Part shown: piece by piece, positions 1 to 7,500 of the stretch | How the letters are laid out: every line of letters starts with the position of its first letter | Position numbering within the stretch: the first letter of the stretch is position 1 | Source: a bacterium | GTDB taxonomy: Bacteria > Ratteibacteria > UBA8468 > B48-G9 > DTJG01 | Direction of reading: 5' to 3' | DNA length: 8,762 nucleotides | Assembly: GCA_026418655.1 (NCBI GenBank) | Contig: JAOAAW010000185.1 | Span: 1 to 8,762, forward strand | The notes under the pieces: model-generated | Told to the model about the DNA's origin: nothing | Database searches by the model: none | Seen by the model: the letters and a program-made list of their open reading frames with translations, nothing else | Translations under genes and position numbers: made by a program

Positions 1-33
1 GTCCATCGCTCTATCCATCTGAGCTACAGGCGC
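1..33 (-). tRNA. tRNA, 5' part only, probably tRNA-Arg
   Basis: Read on the minus strand from 33, the sequence begins with a 7-base acceptor strand GCGCCTG. It continues with T8 A9, a D-arm with GCTC/GAGC stem and a GG-containing loop, G26, and the 5' strand of the anticodon stem (ATGGA), ending at base 32. The window edge falls just before the anticodon, so the amino acid cannot be read directly. The acceptor and D-arm sequence and the ATGGAC anticodon-stem start resemble bacterial tRNA-Arg genes as I remember them, with a TCT or CCG type anticodon most likely. The isotype is therefore an inference. The 3' half, including the T-arm, is outside the window. It lies downstream of the serpin on the same strand and appears to have its own promoter. 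Confidence 0.85.
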
Positions 34-251
34 CACTTCTATAATTATATCTCAGTTTTTAATTTTTGTGAGAACAAGCAATTAAATGTATGTGGTGCTT
101 TTTCTGAAATCTTCCTTTTTTTTCCTATGGAAAGCCTTCCATTCGACTGAAGGACGTGACCTACACCTTATTTTTCTGTTCTACAATAATTTTGCATTAT
201 GAAATTCCTTTGAGGGTTATGTTTCACGGTTAAGAGAATGTATAACCTGGT
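34..251. other. Intergenic region between serpin and tRNA
   Basis: This 218-base AT-rich stretch has no credible open reading frame on either strand. Apart from the putative tRNA promoter at its left end, it holds only weak inverted repeats: GGTTAT at 215-220 with ATAACC at 242-247, and a short TGGAA/TTCCA palindrome near 128-141. Neither is followed on the minus strand by a run of T, so neither looks like an intrinsic terminator for the serpin transcript. Termination there is either Rho-dependent, uses a signal I cannot see, or reads through into the tRNA. Confidence 0.6.
44..72 (-). promoter_or_regulatory. Putative promoter for the tRNA gene
   Basis: On the minus strand there is a perfect TATAAT (-10) at 49-44. 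A 17-base spacer separates it from CTCACA at 72-67, a 4/6 match to the TTGACA -35 box. Transcription would start near position 37, about four bases before the mature tRNA 5' end at 33. A short leader of this kind is normal for a tRNA gene. The surrounding sequence is very AT-rich, so a chance match is possible, but the exact -10 hexamer, ideal spacing and position favour a real promoter. Confidence 0.5.
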
Positions 252-1436
252 TTATGGCTGAACTAACCTTCCTGCAAACAGCACCAAGCCGGTTTTTTCT
301 TCAATGATGAAAAATAAAAATGGATGATCTGCACGGAATATTTTTTTTGTTTCTGGCATTGCTGAAGTAATATTCATTACAATACCAGTTACAGCTGCCG
401 CTTCTGTTCCTTCTTCGTTTACTTCAATATACGACTTTTGAATTGCCTTTGAAATAAAAAGATCTTTATTTCCAGTTATTTTTGAAAAATCAGCCATTTC
501 CGGACTGAAGGCGGATTTTATTCCAAGTTTTTTTAATGCCTGCGAGAGGTCAATGGTTGATTCTATCTTAAAACGAGGAATAAAAACATCCACCTTCTGT
601 TGTGTTAGTGTTTTCTGATATTCTTCAAAGTTCTCGATAGCAAAGGTTTCTAATATATTGATGTCAATATTTTTTGGAAGTAAGATCAGCATTGAAAGAT
701 TTCCGCATTTATAGGGAAGTTTTATAATCTGAAAGGTTTCAGTTTCTGCATAAGGGAATTCTTTATCCAGCAGTTGCATCATAGGAACTTTTATTGATTT
801 GTTTTTTTCAGTCCAGAAATTGTCGAGTTTAGTGGTGTTTCTGTCAAATTGAATTTTCCATATTCCCTTGAAATAAATGGCATTTGTAAGAACAAGCCGT
901 GTATCCTGATTGATATCTCCTTCATTGATAAATTTTTTGATCTTGTTCTTTGTTTTTTTCTCTGCCCACTGGTTTATTTTATTTATTGCATCGGCAGGAT
1001 TCTTGATGAAATTAACTTGCTTTGCTTCGCAATCATAGTATCTCTGAATTTTATCCGTAAATGTTTTCATAAGATAAAAGTCTTCCTGTACCCAGTATGC
1101 ATTGGAAATATTCAATTCACAATCACGTTTATCAGTCTTTAAAATCGTTTGGAGTGCAAGCATTGCATTCAATCTATCTGATTCGGATGCAGGAAAATTG
1201 AAAACCTTTCTGATTTCAATCGCCGTTATTCCGTCTGCACCTTCATAAGCCATACCAAATGCATCGAAAATACTGTAGGGTGAAAAGAAAATATTTCCTT
1301 TCTGTTTTCCTATTTCAGAGAAGAAGTTTGATGAAAATTTATTACTTGCTTTGACAACAGATAAATAATTCTGAGGACCAGTTTGTGCAGAAGCGAGTGT
1401 AAATATAAGAAAAATAATTGCAGCGATTTTTTTCAT
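252..1436 (-). CDS. Secreted serpin (serine protease inhibitor family I4)
   Basis: This is a 394-residue complete serpin, the usual length for the family. Residues 1-17 form a Sec signal peptide (MKKIAAIIFLIFTLASA, likely cleaved before Gln18) with no lipobox cysteine, so the product should be exported. Seen serpin hallmarks are NIFFSPYSI (48-56, shutter/helix B), LTNAIYFKGIW (183-193), the hinge EEGTEAAAVTG (341-351), and the C-terminal signature FRADHPFLFFI (367-377). The small-residue hinge (P15 Gly343 to P8 Thr350) is that of an inhibitory serpin, able to insert its loop and trap a serine or cysteine protease. Counting from P15, the scissile bond falls at Thr357-Ser358. The shutter position that is normally His is Gln333. 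It starts 45 bases after the AKR-like gene and has a strong Shine-Dalgarno. It ends with TAA at 254-252. The target protease is unknown; it may be an environmental protease or one of the cell's own. Confidence 0.95.
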   Translation of the reverse strand: MKKIAAIIFLIFTLASAQTGPQNYLSVVKASNKFSSNFFSEIGKQKGNIFFSPYSIFDAFGMAYEGADGITAIEIRKVFNFPASESDRLNAMLALQTILKTDKRDCELNISNAYWVQEDFYLMKTFTDKIQRYYDCEAKQVNFIKNPADAINKINQWAEKKTKNKIKKFINEGDINQDTRLVLTNAIYFKGIWKIQFDRNTTKLDNFWTEKNKSIKVPMMQLLDKEFPYAETETFQIIKLPYKCGNLSMLILLPKNIDINILETFAIENFEEYQKTLTQQKVDVFIPRFKIESTIDLSQALKKLGIKSAFSPEMADFSKITGNKDLFISKAIQKSYIEVNEEGTEAAAVTGIVMNITSAMPETKKIFRADHPFLFFIIEEKTGLVLFAGRLVQP

Positions 1437-1442
1437 CCCTAT

Positions 1443-1449
1443 CTCCTTT
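1443..1449 (-). promoter_or_regulatory. Ribosome binding site of the serpin gene
   Basis: AAAGGAG on the minus strand, six bases before the serpin ATG at 1436, is the clearest Shine-Dalgarno in the window and fixes the serpin start. The sequence TCCTTT, read on the minus strand at 1470-1465, is perfectly complementary to AAAGGA (1449-1444) across a 15-base loop. The site could therefore fold into a weak six-pair hairpin in the messenger. Confidence 0.75.
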
Positions 1450-1481
1450 TGTTTATTAGACAGGAAAGGATGGGAAAAAGT

Positions 1482-2330
1482 TCAATTTTTGATTTCAGAA
1501 AGAATTTCATTTAAAATCTCAACATCTTCCTGTAACTGGTTTTTTGTTTTTTGAAAAACACCTACAAGTATCAGGTCATTCTGTTTTATATTTTCAATTG
1601 CAAATTTCATCGCTGATTTTATCTGTTCCCTGTCTTTGCAAAATCTTCCAGCGCCAAAGATTTTATAAGCAACACAGGGTTTTCTAACACGTTTTATAAC
1701 CCTGCACATTTTGGGCGGGTCTGACATGTCAAAGATTTCTCCCTGTGACCCAGAAATCGCTGTCAAACCTTTTTTACCATGGCCTGTCAGATTAAAAAAA
1801 CAGGTCAAATAGAAATCAACGTCCCAGTTTTCTTCTTCTGCCATTTCAATGAATTCTGGTTGGTGAGAAGCCATTCCTGTTGGATATCCGGTATCCCTTA
1901 TTATTTTTAACTGTTCCTTTACAAGATTTTTTTTCCCCTCCATCAATAAAAGGTCCAGCTGTCCCCCATGATGGTAGATGAATGAGGGCTTGAACTTTGA
2001 TTTCATGATGAGTGAAATATTTGCCTGAAAACTTAAAAACTCTGGTGCTGTTTGGACAAACCAGCGAAATTCTTTAACTCTACCTTCATTATAATATTCC
2101 CTCGTAATTCTTAAAATATGTCTATCTGCGCGTGCACAGAAGGCATTAATACCGCTATTTTGAGCCTGGTCCCATGCCTTTTTTATTTCTTCGGTGGTAT
2201 AGAAATCGAGCATTTCCTCATCAAGTTGTTCAGATTGATGGGAAAATCCACTGAATGGATTTGAACCAAGTATGAGTTTAGAAATTTCCACTCCCAGAAA
2301 TTTTACACGAGGAATTACTGAATTTTGCAT
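1482..2330 (-). CDS. Aldo/keto-reductase-like TIM-barrel protein lacking the usual active-site motif
   Basis: This complete 282-residue cytoplasmic protein has no signal peptide. Its layout follows the aldo/keto reductase barrel: LILGSNPFSGFS (19-30, the strand 1 glycine motif), IYHHGG (118-123, the strand 4 His region), TGMASHQPEFIEMA (151-164, resembling the family's IGVSNH segment), VDFYLTCFFNLTG (171-183, resembling VQxxYN), AYKIFGAGRF (221-230) and LVGVF (255-259). Where true reductases carry FDTAxxYG with the catalytic Asp and Tyr, this protein has INAFCARADRH (61-71), so ordinary NADPH-linked carbonyl reduction is doubtful. It may instead be an isomerase, lyase or binding protein acting on a sugar derivative. 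The ATG at 2330 lies inside the last codons of the M14 gene, a 16-base overlap, with AAGGAG at 2340-2335. The stop is TGA at 1484-1482. It belongs to the same transcript as the four genes before it. The fold is fairly sure, the function is not known. Confidence 0.75.
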   Translation of the reverse strand: MQNSVIPRVKFLGVEISKLILGSNPFSGFSHQSEQLDEEMLDFYTTEEIKKAWDQAQNSGINAFCARADRHILRITREYYNEGRVKEFRWFVQTAPEFLSFQANISLIMKSKFKPSFIYHHGGQLDLLLMEGKKNLVKEQLKIIRDTGYPTGMASHQPEFIEMAEEENWDVDFYLTCFFNLTGHGKKGLTAISGSQGEIFDMSDPPKMCRVIKRVRKPCVAYKIFGAGRFCKDREQIKSAMKFAIENIKQNDLILVGVFQKTKNQLQEDVEILNEILSEIKN

Positions 2331-3466
2331 TTTACTCCTTTCAATATTGCTATGGCGATTCTCTTTCCGATTTCACGGTAATTGTCAAGTGTCAAAATCC
2401 TGTTTTTACTTATACCATAGGGAATTTCAAGACATAACCCGGGTATTTTTAGAACATAACCGAAATAACTCGTGAGCATTAAACCGGTGAGATTTTTTAG
2501 ATCTCCTTCCAGTGGGTAATCTTTTTTAAATCCTGAAAACATGTATTCAGGACCGATGGTTTTTCCTATCAATTCAATCCAGACATTTTCCTTTTTCTTT
2601 ACAAGGGTAATCTTTCCTTTTTTTCTAAATGGGAAATAAATTCCATCTCCTTCAGCGCCACCGGGAGCGTGTAAATCAAGTCCAAAAAGCGGTATGCATC
2701 TTTCTATCCATCTTGCTATGTCTCTTTGAATGACAAGATTCTCATGCCTGTATGCTTTCAATCCCCAGGAGCGGTTTAAGTCAAAGGGTAAAAAATCTTT
2801 TCCATAGATCCCTTTTTCAATCCCATCAATGTTTGATAGAGGTATTGCCCAGACAACTATACTGCGTGTTTTTATATCTGCCAGATACCTCATTAAACCA
2901 TCAAGAACCCAACTTCCTGGCGTTTCTCCTGAATGCTGCCGTGCAACAATATAAATACCTGGCTTTTTTGAACCCGGTGAAGAATAATCATTAGACAATC
3001 GTATTATAGATCTATTTTCGGTGCTTACACCAATTGTATCTTTTTTCCAGAATCCTCTACAATCCTTCAAAAGTTCTTCAATCTCAGGCGTGCCATAAGG
3101 ATAACATAATGCAATGTCATTTATTCTTCCGGGTTTATTCAGAATCCAAGATATTTCGTATCTTCCGTCAGAAAAGGTATGGAACTGGTAGGTCTTTTCT
3201 ATTCTCTGCCATTGTCCATCATCTTTTTTCACAACGGGCAGGATATTTGAAAGATTACAACTTCCCATCAGCATGTTATAAGGATGCTTAAGAACAAGTT
3301 TGATAAATTTCAGCTTTTTGTCTGTTGTAATCCTGAATGAAAACCAGAGGCATTGTGATCCTTCAGATGGTGAGGCAGAAAAATAGACTTCTGCCGAATT
3401 TTTAAATTCATTGACTGAAATATCACACGCGTTGCCGTATTGAACATCGGTTGAAACTCTTAGCAT
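2315..3466 (-). CDS. M14 zinc carboxypeptidase, cytosolic carboxypeptidase (CCP/Nna1)-like
   Basis: This 383-residue protein has no signal peptide or membrane segment and is therefore cytoplasmic. Residues 1-130 form a beta-rich N-terminal domain with the CCP-type segment WFSFRIT (41-47), and residues about 140-380 form the M14 catalytic domain. Active-site residues can be read in order: HSGE (178-181; zinc ligands His178 and Glu181), PLSNIDGIEKG (209-219), DLNRSW (229-234; Asn231-Arg232 bind the substrate carboxylate in the family), LDLHAPG (263-269; third zinc ligand His266) and CLEIPYG (345-351; Glu347 as general base). All are intact, so an active C-terminal exopeptidase or amidohydrolase is expected. 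Eukaryotic CCPs remove glutamates; the bacterial substrates are largely unknown. The gene starts two bases after the oxidoreductase stop with no clear Shine-Dalgarno, which points to translational coupling. Its TAA at 2317-2315 lies within the next gene. Confidence 0.9.
   Translation of the reverse strand: MLRVSTDVQYGNACDISVNEFKNSAEVYFSASPSEGSQCLWFSFRITTDKKLKFIKLVLKHPYNMLMGSCNLSNILPVVKKDDGQWQRIEKTYQFHTFSDGRYEISWILNKPGRINDIALCYPYGTPEIEELLKDCRGFWKKDTIGVSTENRSIIRLSNDYSSPGSKKPGIYIVARQHSGETPGSWVLDGLMRYLADIKTRSIVVWAIPLSNIDGIEKGIYGKDFLPFDLNRSWGLKAYRHENLVIQRDIARWIERCIPLFGLDLHAPGGAEGDGIYFPFRKKGKITLVKKKENVWIELIGKTIGPEYMFSGFKKDYPLEGDLKNLTGLMLTSYFGYVLKIPGLCLEIPYGISKNRILTLDNYREIGKRIAIAILKGVKCKIQ
2335..2340 (-). 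promoter_or_regulatory. Ribosome binding site of the AKR-like gene, inside the preceding gene
   Basis: AAGGAG on the minus strand sits four bases before the ATG at 2330 and within the 3' end of the M14 peptidase coding region. It supports this start despite the 16-base gene overlap and suggests translational coupling. The spacing is a little shorter than ideal. Confidence 0.65.
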
Positions 3467-3468
3467 GT

Positions 3469-4503
3469 TTAAATTCTTATCTGTATTTCCTTCTTCTTTT
3501 TTGCGCTTTCAATTGCTGCAAAAACCATTGCAAGACTTTTGATATTATCATCCGCTGATGTCATCGGTTTTTTCCCTGTCTTTATACATTGCAAAAACTC
3601 ACTAATTAAGCCCCAATGACCCTCGTTTTCATCCTTTTTATGAGGAAATTTGATGTCCAAATTTCTTGTTTTTCTTATAAATCCTTTACAACCTACGACT
3701 TTCTGCGCTGAAAAATTATTCATTCCATCCCATATTGCACTTCCTTTTTGGCCTATGAATCTCCAGTTTCCTGCCCATGTTGTATTCATTCCTTCTGCAC
3801 ACCAGCTTCCAAGATATGTATAAACCAAGCCGCCAGTCATGTGAAAAATTGCATTCGCTGAGGCATCGTATTTATACCATGAACCTGCTGGATTCCATTC
3901 CTTGCAATAGACAGCTAGAGGGTCGCTTGCGGTAAGGAACCTTGCCATATCAAATGTATGAATGGCCATGTCAAGAAGCAGTACATGTTTCATTTGATCC
4001 CTGAAACCTCCAAAATGCGCACCAATATAAAATTCACTGTTAACTGTTGTTAATTCTCCAATTTTTCCAGAGATAAGAAACCTCTGGACACCCCGAATGT
4101 AATTGTAATATCTTCTATTTTGAATTACTGCCAGAACTTTTTTTGATTTTTCAGCCTGTTCTACCATTTTTCTCGCATGATTTAGAGTGTGAGCAAGGGG
4201 TTTTTCTACAAGAACATGGCAGCCATGTTTCAATGCTGTCATTGTGGTTTCATAATGTGCCTCAGGAACAGTGCAATTGAAAACAGCATCAGGTTTCAGT
4301 CTGTTGAGCGCTTCCTTGAAGTTTGTATCTATGTGTGCACCTACAATTTTGAATTCTCTTGCTTTTTCTTCAGCATTGCTTTTTTTGATATCAATCAAAC
4401 CGACGATTTCAATTTCTTTTTCTCTTGTCGCAGCATAGAGCCATGCGCGACTAATCGCTCCACATCCGACGAGAACCACTTTAATTTTAGAATTCTTTTT
4501 CAT
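3469..4503 (-). CDS. Gfo/Idh/MocA family NAD(P)-dependent oxidoreductase
   Basis: This 344-residue protein, normal for the family, oxidises or reduces a sugar, inositol or related polyol with NAD(H) or NADP(H) in the cytoplasm. The N-terminal Rossmann domain starts IKVVLVGCGAISRAW (7-21) with GxGxxS, and an acidic Asp38 at the end of strand 2 (LIDI) favours NAD. NCTVPEAHYE (76-85) and the EKPLA motif (100-104, with the catalytic Lys101) follow. The C-terminal alpha/beta domain carries QNRRYY (128-133) and LLLDMAIHTFDMARFL (175-190), where Asp178 and His182 match the family's substrate-site DxxxH pattern. The substrate cannot be predicted from sequence. The ATG at 4503 is eight bases after the stop of the large secreted protein, and AAAAAGG overlapping that stop may serve as a weak Shine-Dalgarno. 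It ends with TAA two bases before the M14 gene. Neighbours suggest a role in catabolism of a glycan-derived sugar acid. Confidence 0.93.
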   Translation of the reverse strand: MKKNSKIKVVLVGCGAISRAWLYAATREKEIEIVGLIDIKKSNAEEKAREFKIVGAHIDTNFKEALNRLKPDAVFNCTVPEAHYETTMTALKHGCHVLVEKPLAHTLNHARKMVEQAEKSKKVLAVIQNRRYYNYIRGVQRFLISGKIGELTTVNSEFYIGAHFGGFRDQMKHVLLLDMAIHTFDMARFLTASDPLAVYCKEWNPAGSWYKYDASANAIFHMTGGLVYTYLGSWCAEGMNTTWAGNWRFIGQKGSAIWDGMNNFSAQKVVGCKGFIRKTRNLDIKFPHKKDENEGHWGLISEFLQCIKTGKKPMTSADDNIKSLAMVFAAIESAKKKKEIQIRI

Positions 4504-4511
4504 TTGCCTTT

Positions 4512-7500
4512 TTAATCGTTCTCACCTTGAACAATTGTTAAACCGTCTGCTTCGGCAATTGCCCTCGGTACAACAAGGGCAGCAGGTGATTTTGCCCATA
4601 ATTGTGGAATTGAATAAAAGTATGGAAGGCAGAAACCGTTTCCTTCAATTCTTGCGATTGTACCATCCTCACCTGGATTCAATGCGATTGTATATGTTTG
4701 TTGTTTGCTGATGTCGATCTTTCTGATTTTGGATGCTTCAGTTGGGAAAAGTCCTGTGTATAGAGTTAGAATCTTATATCCATAGGTATCGAAAACTTCA
4801 AGATCCAATGATTTAGTTCCTTTCGGTATATAGAAATATACGGGTGATTGAGTCAATCCATCCTGGTTCAGAAAATAAGTGTGTGGATGAAATTTTGAGT
4901 ATTTATTTGTTTCAGGATCAAAATAAGGACTTGTGAGAGAGGCAAGATTTCCACCATATCCGAGTATGAATTTGTATGTTCCAGGTCTTGTTGCTTTGAC
5001 CGAGACATCCACAAGTTGCACCTTTGAACCATTGGGAAGTGTCACTTCTCTTGATGGTTTTTTTGTCATCGTCTCATCAATAATTTTCATCCATTTTTTA
5101 CCTCTTGCATCCCAGTATTCCATACCATAGACAAAATCCCGTGCTCTGTAGTAAGCATCATCTGGATTATATGGCCAGTAAATCTTAAATCCAATAATAT
5201 CTCCCGACCATCTTGCAACAGTTAAGAATTGTACTGGTTTCTGGTAGCCACTGTTATAAATAAATGGTGAATCGATAGGTGTTTTTGAATAATAGTTGCA
5301 GGGACTTGGAAATTCATTCTGAAATTCTTTAACAACCACAAGATCATTAATGTCGACTTCAGAAGCTTTCTTTCCGTTTGCAAGTGTCGTATCCCTGAAA
5401 TAAGTAACGGGTACATACTTCCAGAAATCCAGAACCTGTTTCCACCATTTCTGGGTTTCTTGGTGGGTATAATGAGCCGGTCCATTGGCATATTCACCAG
5501 CCGCCTTTCTGACATCATAGACCCCAAATATTCTGCGAACCACAGCGTGCATTGCAACCATGTATGACATCTGTCCCTTCCAGACATATTCTCTCATCTC
5601 CTGAGAATTCGCACTGGCTTTTCCACTTTCTTCAAGGTAATGATAATACCAGTATTGCTTGACATCATCTATTCTTTTTTGAGCATCGGTTTCTTTTGTT
5701 GGATCAATTTTCTTATCGGCGCTGTCAATCATTCTTATTGCCTTTGCCCATGAATTAGGCCCATTTACAGGAAGATTGTCAATGAGCATAAAATCATAGT
5801 ACTGCTTCATTTCTTTCCAGGCACTACCAAATGCCTTCTGGAACCATCTGTCCCGTATCTTCTCAAGTTCCTGAAGTGTAATATCAGGATTCCACAAAAC
5901 CTTGCACATTAAATAATATGCAAGTCCATATTTACCAAAATTGAAATCAGTTTCACAAGATAGTGCCTTGATGCCCGCATCATAAGTTTTCTTGAGATCT
6001 TCAAGAATGCTTTTGGGCGAGGCGCTCCATGCAGCTGGAATACCGGCTGTTCCTGGATCAGAATAATAGGAAAGACTTATGATTCTGTAATCCCCGGAAG
6101 GTTCCTGTGGAAGCATTACCTGGAAAGCTTTTGCCATATCAAGTTGTGATCTGAAATTCTTCCACTTTCCCCATCCCCTGTTTTTGGGGTAACTTGCTAT
6201 CATAACCCTTACTCTGGGGTCAAGGTTAAAATTTGGTGGAACATCATGATAGTTGTAACTATAACCACTGCTTCTTACCATTTCTTTTTTTGATTTTCCG
6301 GTCGATGTTACTCTTTTTTCCGGTGGAAGTGAGTCAATCCATTTGTCATATTCATGGAGCAGCCAGTTTGCAAAACCAAATACGGTATCTGATGCCGAGG
6401 ATGGGTCCCATATTTCTACTGGCTGATTCAAACCGTTATATCCATGTAAAACATATGATCTACCGAATGGAATTCCTTCTTTTTTGCAATAGTCGGGATA
6501 CCAGTTTTTATATCTCATATATTTATCAAGAACTGCATAACCGCCGCCATCTTCAGGTTCATGTCCAAAAATAAAGATTTCATCAGGATTTTTTTCAAAA
6601 TGTTGCTCGGATTGTTTTTTCATCTCCTCAAGGATTACCTGTCTGACAAGAGGAACAGATAAATCAAGGTTCGCTCCTATTTCAAGTAGGTTTTGTTCAA
6701 TCCATTCTTTTCCATTTGAAATATAAACTTTTCCTGCACCAGTTGTTCCATCTGGATCACTATTAATCCACAGTTCACCATTATTTTCTTTTGTTGCAGG
6801 TGGTCTCTCTGATGAAGGTCCAATTGTTGCTTTTGGTACAAGAAAGCCTTCTGTTGTGTTTGTTTTTTTCATTGCTTCAATCACTGCCTTATGATATCCT
6901 TGCATTGCATGCCCAGGAAATCCTGGCATTGATTTTCCATAAATTTTTGCACCTATTGCCCATCTATTCCAGCTTACGTCAACAGGCTCGTCTTCAGGGT
7001 CAGGTGGTTGTCCCATAATAGTACCAACACCATAGCTTTGACCACTTGTAGGCCAGAGAGCCCTCAGGTAATAGCCGGGTCTACCTGCTTTTCTGATATC
7101 AAAGATTAATGGTTTTGTTTTATAATCAGGGGTATAAATCCAGTCTGGTCCCATACCAAGAATTTCATAGTCGACATTTTCAAGTAAATCTACAACACCT
7201 GCAATAATTCCATCAGGCTTATTCGCTATAACAATCACTCTGTCTTTTTCGCTCTTTATAAAATAGGCCTCCACATTGTTATATGCATCCTTTCCGTTGT
7301 TTGCAAGAGCTTTCTTTATTTCCGAATCGTTCCTGAATTCTTGAGGTGCACAATCAATTGTAAGAAGGATTATTCCTTTTGATATATCCTTATCGCACTT
7401 TATTGGAATTTTCTTGCCGGTCATTTTTTCAATAGCTTCCTGCACAAACATTGCAGCACGTCGCATAGTGGCTTGAGAGGAAGAGTCATACCATGGAAGT

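Noticed and set aside
215..247. GGTTAT/ATAACC inverted repeat downstream of the serpin as a terminator
   Set aside because: The stem is only six pairs with a 21-base loop and is not followed by a T run on the minus strand.
1..251. tRNA as an integration site for a mobile island
   Set aside because: The tRNA 3' end, the usual attachment site, points away from this cluster and is outside the window. No integrase, direct repeat or composition break is seen.
849..1142. 97-codon open frame on the plus strand inside the serpin gene
   Set aside because: It is antisense to a clear serpin, has no ribosome binding site or recognisable protein features, and its Cys/Phe/Ile-rich composition is typical of the complement of an AT-rich gene.
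1455..1485. Separate serpin promoter: TCTAAT (-10-like) with TTGAAC (-35-like)
   Set aside because: The spacer is 19 bases, the -35 box matches only 4/6, and the implied leader would consist of almost nothing but the Shine-Dalgarno. It is too weak to annotate in AT-rich DNA.
4189..4515. 108-codon plus-strand open frame opposite the oxidoreductase start
   Set aside because: It is the shadow of the conserved Rossmann domain and has no ribosome binding site or plausible domain.
5222..5587. 121-codon minus-strand open frame inside the DUF4838 gene
   Set aside because: It overlaps in another frame a continuous 1052-residue protein with good domain logic and shows no family features of its own.
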